The notes under the pieces were generated by a model. That model made no database searches, was not told where the DNA came from, and worked only from the letters and a program-made list of their open reading frames with translations. Shown piece by piece: positions 1-7,916 of a DNA stretch of 32,948 bases (positions are counted from its first letter, which is position 1; each line of letters begins with the position of its first letter). This DNA is from Betaproteobacteria bacterium (GTDB lineage: Bacteria > Pseudomonadota > Gammaproteobacteria > Burkholderiales > SG8-39), in contig CANIIA010000022.1 in the NCBI GenBank assembly GCA_947467435.1, positions 1 to 32,948 of the forward strand, read 5' to 3'. Position numbers and translations under genes: made by a program.

Positions 1-516
1 GATGACCGTGACTTCTGTTTTGCCTAAATTCGCCATTAAAAAATTTGCATCTACGCGCGACTCATGCACTTGTGCATGAAATTGGCTGGGTGAGACGTGG
101 GGCACGTCTTTGGTGATCATGCGTTGTTCGCGTATCCATTGATTGATTCCGCCATCGAGCACTGCCACTCGCGTGTGACCGACCCAACGTAGCATCCACC
201 ATAAACGTGCGGCGTACATGCCACCGCTTGCGTCATAGGCCACCACTTGTTGATCGTGGCGAACACCCAAGCGCGACAGCGTGGCGGCAAATGCTTCTGG
301 TGTAGGCAAAGGGTGGCGACCGTTACGGCCATTTTTTTCACCCGCGAGATCGGTGTCGATCGACACAAAACTGGCGCCAGGCAAATGACCTTCGGCATAT
401 TGTTTGGTACCCAGATCGGCTTGCATCAAATCATGGCGCACATCAAAAATACGCCAGGTTGGATCGTGTAGGTGTTCGGCTAAGGTCGCGGTTGAAATGA
501 GCGTGTGATGGGTCAT
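1..516 (-). CDS. Thiosulfate/3-mercaptopyruvate sulfurtransferase (rhodanese fold), 3' part missing
   Basis: The first 172 codons are present; the gene continues past the left edge of the window. The protein begins MTHHTLISTATLAEHL and shows typical N-terminal rhodanese-domain features: WRIFDVRHDL, the GHLPGA stretch, D-T-D-L-A, and VVAYDASGGMYAARLWWMLR followed by VAVLDGG. Two-domain enzymes of this family move sulfur from thiosulfate or 3-mercaptopyruvate to an acceptor such as cyanide or thioredoxin. The catalytic cysteine lies in the second domain, which is outside the window, so the substrate class cannot be judged. The start codon is 5 bp after the stop of the Rieske oxygenase gene, so the two are probably co-transcribed. 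Family assignment is firm; the exact enzyme is not. Confidence 0.88.
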   Translation of the reverse strand, partial: MTHHTLISTATLAEHLHDPTWRIFDVRHDLMQADLGTKQYAEGHLPGASFVSIDTDLAGEKNGRNGRHPLPTPEAFAATLSRLGVRHDQQVVAYDASGGMYAARLWWMLRWVGHTRVAVLDGGINQWIREQRMITKDVPHVSPSQFHAQVHESRVDANFLMANLGKTEVTVI

Positions 517-521
517 GAGAA

Positions 522-1625
522 TTAGGCCGGTGAGTGTAATGAGCGACGGATCCATTCATGAAAATGCAGCATGGCATCTTCCATGGGCGATTGATACGGT
601 CCAACTTCGTTAATCCCTTGGAGGTACAGCGCGTGACGTCCGCGATCCATGCGCGTGCAGATTTCGCCGTCTTCAATCGCGGTTTCTTTATAAGCGGCTT
701 GTTCGGCCTCAATGAACTCGCGCTCAAAGTGCACGATCTCTTCTGGGTAATAAAACTCCACCACGTTGGTGGTGAGTGTGGGCGAACGTGGAATCACGCG
801 TGAGACCACCAACACGTTGGGATACCACTCGAGCATGAGACCTGGAAAATATGTTAACCACAGGGCGCCGTATTTCGGCTGGCGACCATCGAGATAGCGC
901 AAACATTGCTCATGCCAACGCTGATACACCGCTGAGCCCGGCGTGCTCAGTCCAGCCTTTGGCCCCACTACTTGTAGCGACCAGTCGTTGCCGTAATCAA
1001 GACGGAAATTATCGCAATCGGTGAAGTGGCCTAGACCGGGATGAAATGGATCAACGTGATAGACCTCGAGGTAGACCTCGATAAACGTTTTCCAATTGAT
1101 CGGGTAATCATCGATCATCACGCGATCAAGGACGTAACCCGAAAAATCAAACTCCGGTGCTAATTGCAAGCCGGCGAGGTCTTGATGCACATCGCGCGGT
1201 CCGGCAAACAGCAGACCATGCCAATCGCTTAGTGCGTTGCGATTGAGCTTGACACAGGGGTTTTGCGCAAAGCGCGGCGCACCGAGTAGTTCGCCGCTTA
1301 AATCGTAGGTCCAGCGATGCAAGGGGCAGACAATATTCTGTGTGTGTCCTTGCCCTTGCAGCATGATCGCTTGCCGATGGCGGCACACATTCGAAAGCAA
1401 TTCAATGCCGCTTGGGTTGTGCACCAAGGCCTTGGCATGGTCCATCCATTCGAGCGAGCGGTAATCACCGGGCGAGGGCACCATGAGTCTGTGCCCAACG
1501 TAGTTGGCGCTGGCCGCAAACAGGCGTTCTTGCTCGAGTGCAAAGATGGCCGGATCGAAATACCAAGACACGGGCAATTGCGCGCTGGCCGGCTGCAGAC
1601 GCGACAGGCTGGCAAGGTCGGACAT
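522..1625 (-). CDS. Rieske (2Fe-2S) mononuclear iron oxygenase, alpha subunit
   Basis: The 367-residue protein has the two-domain plan of ring-hydroxylating or quaternary-amine oxygenase alpha subunits. The Rieske centre is C81-x-H83 and C100-x2-H103 (VCRHR and VCPLHRW). The catalytic domain has NWK at 177-179 and the iron-binding histidines H190 and H195 in EVYHVDPFHPG; D319 in the IEDGEIC stretch is a candidate for the third iron ligand. The family activates O2 with electrons from a reductase to hydroxylate or demethylate a substrate. No ferredoxin, reductase or beta subunit gene is adjacent, so electrons must come from elsewhere. The gene is divergent from xseB and leads into a sulfurtransferase gene 5 bp downstream. 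The substrate cannot be deduced. Confidence 0.9.
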   Translation of the reverse strand: MSDLASLSRLQPASAQLPVSWYFDPAIFALEQERLFAASANYVGHRLMVPSPGDYRSLEWMDHAKALVHNPSGIELLSNVCRHRQAIMLQGQGHTQNIVCPLHRWTYDLSGELLGAPRFAQNPCVKLNRNALSDWHGLLFAGPRDVHQDLAGLQLAPEFDFSGYVLDRVMIDDYPINWKTFIEVYLEVYHVDPFHPGLGHFTDCDNFRLDYGNDWSLQVVGPKAGLSTPGSAVYQRWHEQCLRYLDGRQPKYGALWLTYFPGLMLEWYPNVLVVSRVIPRSPTLTTNVVEFYYPEEIVHFEREFIEAEQAAYKETAIEDGEICTRMDRGRHALYLQGINEVGPYQSPMEDAMLHFHEWIRRSLHSPA

Positions 1626-1660
1626 AGCGATGGTCTTTGTGAGCGATGGGGGAGGCGCGC

Positions 1661-1666
1661 ATTTTA
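1661..1666 (-). promoter_or_regulatory. Candidate -10 box for the Rieske oxygenase gene
   Basis: On the minus strand TAAAAT lies 35 bp upstream of the start codon in the context GGTAAAATGCGC. A near-identical context (GGTAAAATGTGC) occurs upstream of yajQ. No convincing -35 hexamer is visible, so this rests on the -10 alone. Confidence 0.3.
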
Positions 1667-1717
1667 CCCTACGGCCCGTCGCGGTTACGCGCGCCTTGGG
1701 CTATTATCCCAAGTCTG

Positions 1718-1990
1718 ATGTCCCGCCCCCCCAAAACCCCCGCTATTTCCGCCCCGACCCCGCCTGAAGCGCTGGGTTTTGAGCAAGCATTGGCTGAGCT
1801 CGAGTCGTTGGTCGAGCGCATGGAGGGCGCGAGTCTGACGCTCGAAGAAAGTCTGGCCGCCCATCAGCGTGGCTTGCTGCTTGCGCGGCATTGTCAGCAG
1901 CGTCTTGAAAGCGCGCGCCAGCAAGTCAAAGTGCTCGAGGGTGAGTTGTTGCGCGAGCTGGAGTCCGGCAGCGATGACGATGACGAGTGA
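1718..1990 (+). CDS. xseB: Exodeoxyribonuclease VII small subunit
   Basis: This 90-residue protein carries the XseB signature GFEQALAELESLVERMEG followed by LTLEESLAAHQRG, a two-helix hairpin. XseB binds along the XseA large subunit to form exonuclease VII, which degrades single-stranded DNA in both directions. The chosen start (MSRPPKTP) leaves a short N-terminal tail before the conserved block and gives the usual family length; an in-frame start 24 codons upstream would overlap the divergent promoter region. The C-terminus is acidic (SGSDDDDE). The 3' end overlaps the start of ispA, which suggests translational coupling. A TATTAT hexamer at 1702-1707 ends only 10 bp before the ATG and no Shine-Dalgarno is visible. 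xseA is not in the window. Confidence 0.93.
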   Translation: MSRPPKTPAISAPTPPEALGFEQALAELESLVERMEGASLTLEESLAAHQRGLLLARHCQQRLESARQQVKVLEGELLRELESGSDDDDE

Positions 1991-2873
1991 TTTTTCAGGC
2001 TGGACCGAATCGGTTCAGCAACGCATGGAAACTGCGCTTGCGCGCTTGCTCCCCGCAGTCACGATTTCTCCAGAGCGTTTGCATCAAGCCATGCGTTACG
2101 CCACGCTTGAAGGGGGTAAACGCGTGCGACCGTTGCTCACCTTTGCAGCGGGTGCCCTGACCGACGCAGCACCCGCGCGGCTCGAGGTTGCGGCTGCGGC
2201 AGTCGAAATGATTCATGCCTATTCATTGGTGCACGATGACATGCCGTGCATGGACAACGATGTGTTACGCAGAGGTAAACCCACGGTGCACGTGGCCTAC
2301 GGTGAGTCGACTGCACTGCTCGTGGGCGATGCCTTGCAGTCGCGTGCGTTTGAGTTACTGACACAAGAAAATTTGGCTGACTCTCCTGACCGACAGCTGG
2401 CGATGGTGCGTATCTTGGCCGAGGCCGCTGGTTCCTGTGGCATGGCCGGAGGACAGGCGATTGATTTGGCCGCAACCGGCCAGACCCTCGGGGTTGAAGC
2501 GCTTGAGTTTATGCATCGTCGCAAAACCGGCGCCTTAATTCGCGCGGCAGTGTTGTTGGGGGCTTACTGCGGCACGCCATTCAGTGCCAAGCAAATGGCG
2601 CAACTCGAGGTCTATGCCGATGCCATTGGCCTGGCATTTCAGGTGGTCGATGACGTGCTCGATGCACAGGCCGATTCCGCTACCTTAGGAAAGACTGCCG
2701 GCAAAGACGCCGCGCAGGGCAAGGCGACTTACGTCACTGCGCTTGGCGTGGCGCAAGCCCAAACCAAGGCCGAAGACTTGCGCTTGCAAAGCCACGCGGC
2801 GATTGCAAGCTTTGGCGGGGCAAGCCAGCGTTTGGCGCAGCTTGCCGATTTCATTGTGCTGCGACAGTTCTGA
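1974..2873 (+). CDS. ispA: Farnesyl diphosphate synthase (polyprenyl synthetase family)
   Basis: The protein is 299 residues. It has the prenyltransferase hallmarks in order: GGKRVRP, the first aspartate-rich motif HDDMPCMD with the two-residue insertion typical of bacterial FPP synthases, RRGKPT, GQAIDLA, and the second aspartate-rich motif VVDDVLD. It condenses isopentenyl and dimethylallyl diphosphate to farnesyl diphosphate, the precursor of undecaprenyl phosphate and the quinone side chain. Two in-frame ATGs (1974 and 1980) lie inside the 3' end of xseB; either gives a family-length protein, and I take the first. dxs follows after 30 bp, linking precursor synthesis with chain elongation. 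Geranyl diphosphate synthase is a less likely alternative. Confidence 0.94.
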   Translation: MTMTSDFSGWTESVQQRMETALARLLPAVTISPERLHQAMRYATLEGGKRVRPLLTFAAGALTDAAPARLEVAAAAVEMIHAYSLVHDDMPCMDNDVLRRGKPTVHVAYGESTALLVGDALQSRAFELLTQENLADSPDRQLAMVRILAEAAGSCGMAGGQAIDLAATGQTLGVEALEFMHRRKTGALIRAAVLLGAYCGTPFSAKQMAQLEVYADAIGLAFQVVDDVLDAQADSATLGKTAGKDAAQGKATYVTALGVAQAQTKAEDLRLQSHAAIASFGGASQRLAQLADFIVLRQF

Positions 2874-2903
2874 GAAAACTGCTAAATCTGAGACAATTAA
2901 CAC

Positions 2904-4835
2904 ATGAATTCCGCCACCGCCCTTCCCGGTGAATCTGCCGCTCGATCCACCGACTCGCGGGCCGACACCGATTCGCAGATTCCCCCAGTGACGCCTTACA
3001 CCTTACTGCAGTCGATCGACGATCCTGCGCAACTACGCACACTCGATCGACGCCAACTCGGCCAGCTTGCCGAGGAGTTACGTGCTTACGTACTCGATTC
3101 GGTGTCTAAAACAGGTGGGCATCTTTCATCGAACTTAGGTACGGTCGAACTGACCATCGCGCTGCATTACATTTTTGATACACCGGACGATCGTATTGTG
3201 TGGGACGTGGGTCACCAGACCTATCCACATAAAATTTTGACGGGCCGTCGTGATCGTATGCCCAGTCTGCGTCAGTTAGATGGTTTGTCTGGATTCCCTA
3301 AACGTGATGAGTCGCCATACGACGCGTTTGGTACCGCGCATTCATCGACCTCGATTTCGGCAGCACTTGGGATGGCGGTTGGCGCGAAGTTGCAAGGCGC
3401 ATCGCGGCGCGCGATCGCGGTGATTGGTGATGGTGCAATGACCGCGGGCATGGCGTTTGAAGCCATGAACAACGCCGGCGCCATGGACGTGGATTTACTG
3501 GTCGTGCTGAACGACAATGAAATGTCGATTTCTCCGCCGGTTGGTGCGTTGACCAATCACTTTGCACGATTGCTTTCGGGCAGCATGTATGACACCGCGA
3601 AGCGTGCTAGCGAACACATGCTGCGTCGTATGCCCGCTGTTCGCGAGCTGGCGCGACGTGCCGAAGAACATGTCAAAGGCATGGTCACGCCAAGCACGTT
3701 GTTTGAAGAGTTTGGCTTTAACTACATCGGCCCCATCGATGGACATGATCTCGATGCGTTGTTGCCCACGTTAGCGAATATTCGCAAACTCAAAGGCCCG
3801 CAGTTCTTGCACGTGATTACGCGTAAAGGACAAGGCTACAAGCTCGCTGAAGAAGATCCAGTGCTGTATCACGGCCCCGGAAAATTTGATCCGCTGCAAG
3901 GCATCACACCAAGCAAGAGCGCAAAGCCGACCTACAGCCAAATTTTTGGCGACTGGTTGTGTGAAACCGCAGCGGTCGATCCCAAGTTGGTGGCCATTAC
4001 ACCGGCCATGCGCGAAGGCTCTGGGATGGTGCGATATGCCGCGCAATTTCCGGATCGTTACTTTGATGTGGGCATTGCTGAACAACACGCAGTCACGTTT
4101 GCTGCGGGTTTAGCTTGTGAAGGGCTCAAGCCCGTGGTCGCGATTTACTCGACGTTTTTACAACGTGGTTACGACCAACTGATTCATGATGTGGCGATTC
4201 AAAATCTGCCCGTGGTGTTTGCGCTCGATCGCGGCGGTATTGTTGGTGCCGATGGCGCAACACATAACGGGGTGTATGACATCGCATTTTTGCGTTGTAT
4301 TCCCAATATGACGGTGATGGCTCCGGCCGATGAAAATGAATGCCGTCAGATGTTGTCGCTGGGTTTAACACTGGCCGGCCCATCGGCCGTGCGTTACCCC
4401 CGTGGCGCTGGTCCGGGCGCAGCTCTTCAGCCGATTGGGACGACCTTGGCGTTGGGCAAAGCCGATCTTCGGCGGCAAGGAAAACGTGTGGCGATACTCG
4501 CCTTTGGTGGCATGTTGGCCCCAGCCCTTCAGGCGGCCGATGCATTAGATGCCACGGTGGTGAACATGCGTTTTGTGAAACCGTTGGATGAGGCACTGTT
4601 ACAACAAATCGCTGTCAGCCATGAACTGATTGTCACGGTTGAGGAGCACGCGGTGATGGGCGGGGCGGGCAGTGCGGTCGCTGAGTCCTTGGCCCAAACG
4701 CATGCGTCGGCCCGATTGCTCCTGCTTGGATTGCCGGATCGCTTTATTGATCATGGAGATCCCGTTCGCTTGCTCGCCGCGCTGGGCTTAGATGCGGCTG
4801 GGATTGAGGCGTCGATTCGTACGGCACTGAAGTAA
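2904..4835 (+). CDS. dxs: 1-deoxy-D-xylulose-5-phosphate synthase
   Basis: The 643-residue enzyme makes DXP from pyruvate and glyceraldehyde 3-phosphate using thiamine diphosphate, the entry step of the MEP isoprenoid pathway. Visible features are H73 in GGHLSSNLG, the ThDP/Mg2+ motif GDG at 175-177 running to N203 in VVLNDNE, and the catalytic-glutamate region [10 protein letters not shown] of the transketolase-like middle domain. [15 protein letters not shown] and the C-terminal transketolase domain follow. The N-terminus is roughly 24 residues longer than the E. coli enzyme, polar and probably disordered. No Shine-Dalgarno is visible, and GACAAT ends 7 bp before the ATG. It follows ispA and precedes folE2, an order I associate with Burkholderiales. 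Confidence 0.97.
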   Translation: MNSATALPGESAARSTDSRADTDSQIPPVTPYTLLQSIDDPAQLRTLDRRQLGQLAEELRAYVLDSVSKTGGHLSSNLGTVELTIALHYIFDTPDDRIVWDVGHQTYPHKILTGRRDRMPSLRQLDGLSGFPKRDESPYDAFGTAHSSTSISAALGMAVGAKLQGASRRAIAVIGDGAMTAGMAFEAMNNAGAMDVDLLVVLNDNEMSISPPVGALTNHFARLLSGSMYDTAKRASEHMLRRMPAVRELARRAEEHVKGMVTPSTLFEEFGFNYIGPIDGHDLDALLPTLANIRKLKGPQFLHVITRKGQGYKLAEEDPVLYHGPGKFDPLQGITPSKSAKPTYSQIFGDWLCETAAVDPKLVAITPAMREGSGMVRYAAQFPDRYFDVGIAEQHAVTFAAGLACEGLKPVVAIYSTFLQRGYDQLIHDVAIQNLPVVFALDRGGIVGADGATHNGVYDIAFLRCIPNMTVMAPADENECRQMLSLGLTLAGPSAVRYPRGAGPGAALQPIGTTLALGKADLRRQGKRVAILAFGGMLAPALQAADALDATVVNMRFVKPLDEALLQQIAVSHELIVTVEEHAVMGGAGSAVAESLAQTHASARLLLLGLPDRFIDHGDPVRLLAALGLDAAGIEASIRTALK

Positions 4836-4868
4836 CCGCACCGCCTTAACCCTACTCCTAAAGTGAAT

Positions 4869-4889
4869 ATCCGAGCGAATTGCTCGGAT
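4869..4889. promoter_or_regulatory. Inverted repeat between dxs and folE2
   Basis: Perfect 8-bp arms ATCCGAGC and GCTCGGAT flank GAATT, 34 bp after the dxs stop and 15 bp before the folE2 ATG. There is no T-run after it, so it is a poor intrinsic terminator. Its position just upstream of a TAGAAT hexamer (4892-4897) would suit an operator or an RNA hairpin. The regulator is unknown. Confidence 0.5.
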
Positions 4890-4903
4890 GTTAGAATCTG
4901 CCC

Positions 4904-5707
4904 ATGAAAACAAGCGAAAACCACACGATTCCCGACGTCCAGAGCTCGGCCGATACGCGCCGAATTGCGATCGACAAAGTGGGGATCAAGTCCATCCGCC
5001 ATCCGGTGCGTATTCAAGAGCGCGCGGGTTCAGCGCAGCATACGGTTGCCATATTCAACATGTATGTGGGATTGCCCCAGGAGTTTAAGGGCACGCACAT
5101 GTCGCGCTTTGTACAAATCTTGAACGCGCATGAGCGTGAGATCACGGTCGCTTCGTTTCAAGCCATGCTCGTCGAGATGGTGGCCAAGCTTGAGGCGCAA
5201 GAAGGGCATATTGAAATGACCTTCCCGTATTTCATCGACAAAGCCGCGCCGATTTCGGGCGTGCGTAGTTTGATGGACTACGAAGTTACCTTCCGTGGTG
5301 ATGTAAAAAACGGGCACCCCGAATTTTCAATGAAGATCGTGGTGCCAGTCACCAGCTTGTGCCCATGTTCGAAGCAAATTTCTGACTACGGCGCGCACAA
5401 TCAACGCTCGCATGTCACTGTGACGGTCACGACGGGCGAATTTGTTTGGATTGAAGAGATTGTCGAGGCGGTTGAAAAACAAGCCTCTTGCGAGTTGTAT
5501 GGTTTACTCAAACGCCCCGATGAAAAATACGTCACTGAGCGTGCTTACGATAACCCAAAGTTTGTCGAAGACATGGTGCGCGATGTGGCTGCAGTCATGA
5601 ATACCGATCAGCGTGTTTTGGCTTACGTGGTTGAATCTGAAAATTTTGAGTCCATTCACAATCACTCAGCGTACGCGTTGATTCAACGCGATAAACGTTT
5701 GAGCTGA
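4904..5707 (+). CDS. folE2: GTP cyclohydrolase FolE2 (type IB)
   Basis: The 267-residue protein belongs to the GCYH-IB family, which converts GTP to 7,8-dihydroneopterin triphosphate, the first step of tetrahydrofolate synthesis and also used for queuosine. The signature is [20 protein letters not shown], with metal/active-site cysteines C153 and C155. GTHMSRF and the N-terminal [11 protein letters not shown] stretch also match the family. In several bacteria FolE2 replaces zinc-dependent FolE and can be zinc regulated; I see no convincing Zur box here. The start is supported by the conserved N-terminus, but there is no Shine-Dalgarno. A TAGAAT hexamer ends 7 bp before the ATG and a strong dyad lies just upstream. 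Whether a second GTP cyclohydrolase exists in the genome cannot be seen. Confidence 0.96.
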   Translation: MKTSENHTIPDVQSSADTRRIAIDKVGIKSIRHPVRIQERAGSAQHTVAIFNMYVGLPQEFKGTHMSRFVQILNAHEREITVASFQAMLVEMVAKLEAQEGHIEMTFPYFIDKAAPISGVRSLMDYEVTFRGDVKNGHPEFSMKIVVPVTSLCPCSKQISDYGAHNQRSHVTVTVTTGEFVWIEEIVEAVEKQASCELYGLLKRPDEKYVTERAYDNPKFVEDMVRDVAAVMNTDQRVLAYVVESENFESIHNHSAYALIQRDKRLS

Positions 5708-5717
5708 GCCTCAATCG

Positions 5718-6449
5718 ATGGGCGCTGCCAACGTGGCTAAACGCCCAGTGGGTGTCGTGCAACACGCTGCAGGTGAAGGGCCGGGGTATTTCGCTGACTG
5801 GCTCGATCGTCAATCCCAGCCCTGGCAACTCATCGCGCTCGATACGGGCGCCAGCTTGCCGCGTGATCCGCAAGCGTTTTCTGGTCTGGTCTTCATGGGT
5901 GGAGCGATGAGCGTGAACGACCCATTGCCTTGGATTGAACGCGCGCTGCGTCTAATTCGTGCTTGTGTCGCACACGACGTGCCTGTCTTGGGGCATTGCT
6001 TAGGTGGGCAGCTGATGGCCAAAGCGTTTGGTGGTGTGGTGCAAGCCAATCCAGTCAAAGAAATCGGTTGGGCACCTGTGCTGATTGAGGACAACGGTGT
6101 GGCGCGTCACTGGTTTGGTGAAACGTCACGGGTCGAGGTCTTTCATTGGCACGGAGAAACGTTCAGCGTGCCACCGGGTGGAACACGCTTGGCCCACTCG
6201 GCGCATTGCGCTAACCAAGCCTTTTCGATTGGCAAGCATTTAGGTTTGCAGTGTCACATCGAAATGACAGCGCAAATGGTGCACGATTGGTGTGAGGCTG
6301 GCCGCGATGAAATGCAAGCGGCGAGCACCAGCCCGGCCGTGCAAAGCGCTACGCAAATGCAACGCGATCTCGACGCACGCATTGCAGCGTTGCATGGATT
6401 GGCCGACAGAATGTACGGCGTGTGGCTGAGCGGTTTACGTCTCGATTAA
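5718..6449 (+). CDS. Class I glutamine amidotransferase-like protein
   Basis: The 243-residue protein has the triad glutaminase fold: nucleophile C94 in VLGHCLGGQLMAKAFGG, and H180/E182 in GLQCHIEMTA. VFMGGAMSVND forms the oxyanion side. The domain stands alone without a fused synthetase, as in the GuaA-like stand-alone amidotransferase group whose substrates are mostly unknown. Such proteins hydrolyse glutamine or gamma-glutamyl compounds. The gene starts 10 bp after folE2 and so is likely co-transcribed. It ends convergently with yajQ, 42 bp away, with no clear terminator between. The family is clear; the biological substrate is not. Confidence 0.85.
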   Translation: MGAANVAKRPVGVVQHAAGEGPGYFADWLDRQSQPWQLIALDTGASLPRDPQAFSGLVFMGGAMSVNDPLPWIERALRLIRACVAHDVPVLGHCLGGQLMAKAFGGVVQANPVKEIGWAPVLIEDNGVARHWFGETSRVEVFHWHGETFSVPPGGTRLAHSAHCANQAFSIGKHLGLQCHIEMTAQMVHDWCEAGRDEMQAASTSPAVQSATQMQRDLDARIAALHGLADRMYGVWLSGLRLD

Positions 6450-6491
6450 AGCAACGAGGCATCGCGACTGCGCGTCACAATGCCGTGATGG

Positions 6492-6977
6492 TTAATCGCG
6501 AAAATTATTAAACTGCAGCGGCACATCCGTGACTTTTTGACGCACCAGCGCAATCGCCGCTTGCAAATCATCGCGCTTGGCACCTTGCACGCGCACGGCA
6601 TCACCTTGAATGCTGGCAGTCACCTTGAGTTTGGCATCCTTAATCAGTCGATGGATTTCTTTGCCTTTTTCTGTGGGCACGCCAACCTTCACTGTGACCT
6701 GACGTTTGACTTTATCGCCTGAAATTTTTTCGATCTCGGCCTCTTCAAGGCAGCGAATATCCACTCCGCGCTTTGCCATGCGGGCGCGCAACACGTCCAT
6801 GACTTGGCCGAGTTTGTACGCATCGTCTGCAAACACCGTGAGCACCAATTCGCTTTGTTCGACACGGGCATCCGAGCCCTTGAAATCAAAGCGCGTGCTG
6901 ATTTCTTTGTTGGTTTGCTCGAGCGCGTTTTTGACCTCTTGCTTGTCGACTTCAGAAACGATATCGAATGAAGGCAT
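6492..6977 (-). CDS. yajQ: YajQ-family nucleotide-binding protein
   Basis: The 161-residue protein begins [21 protein letters not shown] and continues with [14 protein letters not shown], which is the YajQ/DUF520 signature. It ends with [17 protein letters not shown], also characteristic. Members have two ferredoxin-like domains. Some bind cyclic di-GMP and act with a transcription factor to control virulence genes (known from Xanthomonas); others have been reported to bind RNA or nucleotides. The start at 6977 matches the family N-terminus; an in-frame start 16 codons upstream adds non-conserved residues. It lies downstream of the crotonase gene in the same direction, across a 124-bp gap that contains a pentanucleotide repeat. 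Confidence 0.95.
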   Translation of the reverse strand: MPSFDIVSEVDKQEVKNALEQTNKEISTRFDFKGSDARVEQSELVLTVFADDAYKLGQVMDVLRARMAKRGVDIRCLEEAEIEKISGDKVKRQVTVKVGVPTEKGKEIHRLIKDAKLKVTASIQGDAVRVQGAKRDDLQAAIALVRQKVTDVPLQFNNFRD

Positions 6978-7023
6978 GCGCGGTCTCCAAAAAATGCAAC
7001 GGTCAAAGGCAATGATGACGCAC

Positions 7024-7029
7024 ATTTTA
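7024..7029 (-). promoter_or_regulatory. Candidate -10 box for yajQ
   Basis: On the minus strand TAAAAT occurs in GGTAAAATGTGC, 46 bp before the yajQ ATG. The context resembles that upstream of the Rieske oxygenase gene. No clear -35 is visible. Confidence 0.3.
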
Positions 7030-7061
7030 CCGGCGGATGATGCGCCCCGCCCACGCTATTG

Positions 7062-7086
7062 GGCGAGGCGAGGCGAGGCGAGGCGA
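7062..7086. repeat. Tandem pentanucleotide repeat, five copies of GGCGA
   Basis: Five perfect head-to-tail GGCGA units lie in the gap between the crotonase gene and yajQ. They are outside any supported reading frame. Such arrays are prone to length change by replication slippage; an effect on yajQ expression is only a possibility. Confidence 0.9.
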
Positions 7087-7101
7087 CGTGGCGGGCGTGG
7101 C

Positions 7102-7905
7102 TTAGCGGAACTGCGCGTCACGCCAACGAATGGCGGCCTTGAGACCTTCTTCGCGTGCCACTTTACGGAATGCTGCTCCCTCGGGTGACGGCGCCATCGA
7201 GGTAAGGCAGAACATTTCTTGGCCGTATTCAATATTCGCCATCAAGCCACGCATATCGTAAGCGCGATTGATCGCTTCTTTGTTTTGCTTCATCGCAATG
7301 GCGGGTAAGCGAGCCATGCGCAGCGCCACCTTACGCGCTTCGGCCATTAAGTCTGCTGCAGGAACCACGCGATTCACTAAGCCAATGCGCAAGGCTTCTG
7401 CGGCATCAATGCGTTCGCCAAGCAAGAGTAGTTCTTTGGTGTGCTTCATGCCAATGACCCAAGGCATGATCAGAAACGGGGGCGCCGAGCAAAACTCAAT
7501 TTCTGGCTCGCCAAATTGCGCGTGATCTGCAGCGACGGTGTAGTCGCAAGTCATCGACAAATCACAGCCACCCCCCAAGCAATAGCCATTGACAGCAGCC
7601 ACCACGGGTAAACGCGAACGCCAAATACGTAACCACGTTTCGTTGCCGTCTTTTGCGTGTTCGCGCCAATCTTGCACCGTGGTGCGCGGTTGTTCACGTG
7701 GGGTGATATCAAAACCCGCGCTAAAGGCTTTTCCGGTTGCGGTAATGATGACCGCACGCACACTTTCATCGCGTTCAAGCGCATCCATTGCAGCGCGTAC
7801 ATCGGCGAGCAACTGATCGGACAGAGAATTCATTTTTTCTGGCCGATTGAGGGTGATCACACCCAGTGCGCCATCGCGCGCAAGTAACAAAGTGGAGTAG
7901 CTCAT
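7102..7905 (-). CDS. Enoyl-CoA hydratase/isomerase (crotonase) family protein
   Basis: The 267-residue protein has the crotonase plan: ITLNRPEKMNSLS near the N-terminus, the oxyanion-hole segment AFSAGFDI, and GYCLGGGCDLSMTCDY followed by FGEPEIEF. At the two positions where classical enoyl-CoA hydratase has catalytic glutamates, this protein has D115 (in GGGCD) and E135 (in GEPEI). The usual PGAGG segment is replaced by SAPPFLIMPW. This suggests a reaction other than simple crotonyl hydration, such as isomerisation, hydrolysis or retro-aldol cleavage. It starts 11 bp after the stop of an NDP-forming acyl-CoA synthetase gene, so the pair probably activates and then transforms one acid. The substrate is unknown. 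Confidence 0.9.
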   Translation of the reverse strand: MSYSTLLLARDGALGVITLNRPEKMNSLSDQLLADVRAAMDALERDESVRAVIITATGKAFSAGFDITPREQPRTTVQDWREHAKDGNETWLRIWRSRLPVVAAVNGYCLGGGCDLSMTCDYTVAADHAQFGEPEIEFCSAPPFLIMPWVIGMKHTKELLLLGERIDAAEALRIGLVNRVVPAADLMAEARKVALRMARLPAIAMKQNKEAINRAYDMRGLMANIEYGQEMFCLTSMAPSPEGAAFRKVAREEGLKAAIRWRDAQFR

Positions 7906-7916
7906 ACCATTTCCTT

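Noticed and set aside
1050..1085. Short direct repeat (TAGACCTCGA twice) in the Rieske gene
   Set aside because: It encodes EVYLEVY in the conserved iron-ligand region and needs no other explanation.
4126..4596. A 156-codon minus-strand frame inside dxs
   Set aside because: It is antisense to a highly conserved part of Dxs and rich in Pro, His and Arg, as shadows are.
4836..4903. Zur box upstream of folE2
   Set aside because: The only strong dyad is GC-containing with a GAATT centre and does not resemble the AT-rich Zur palindrome.
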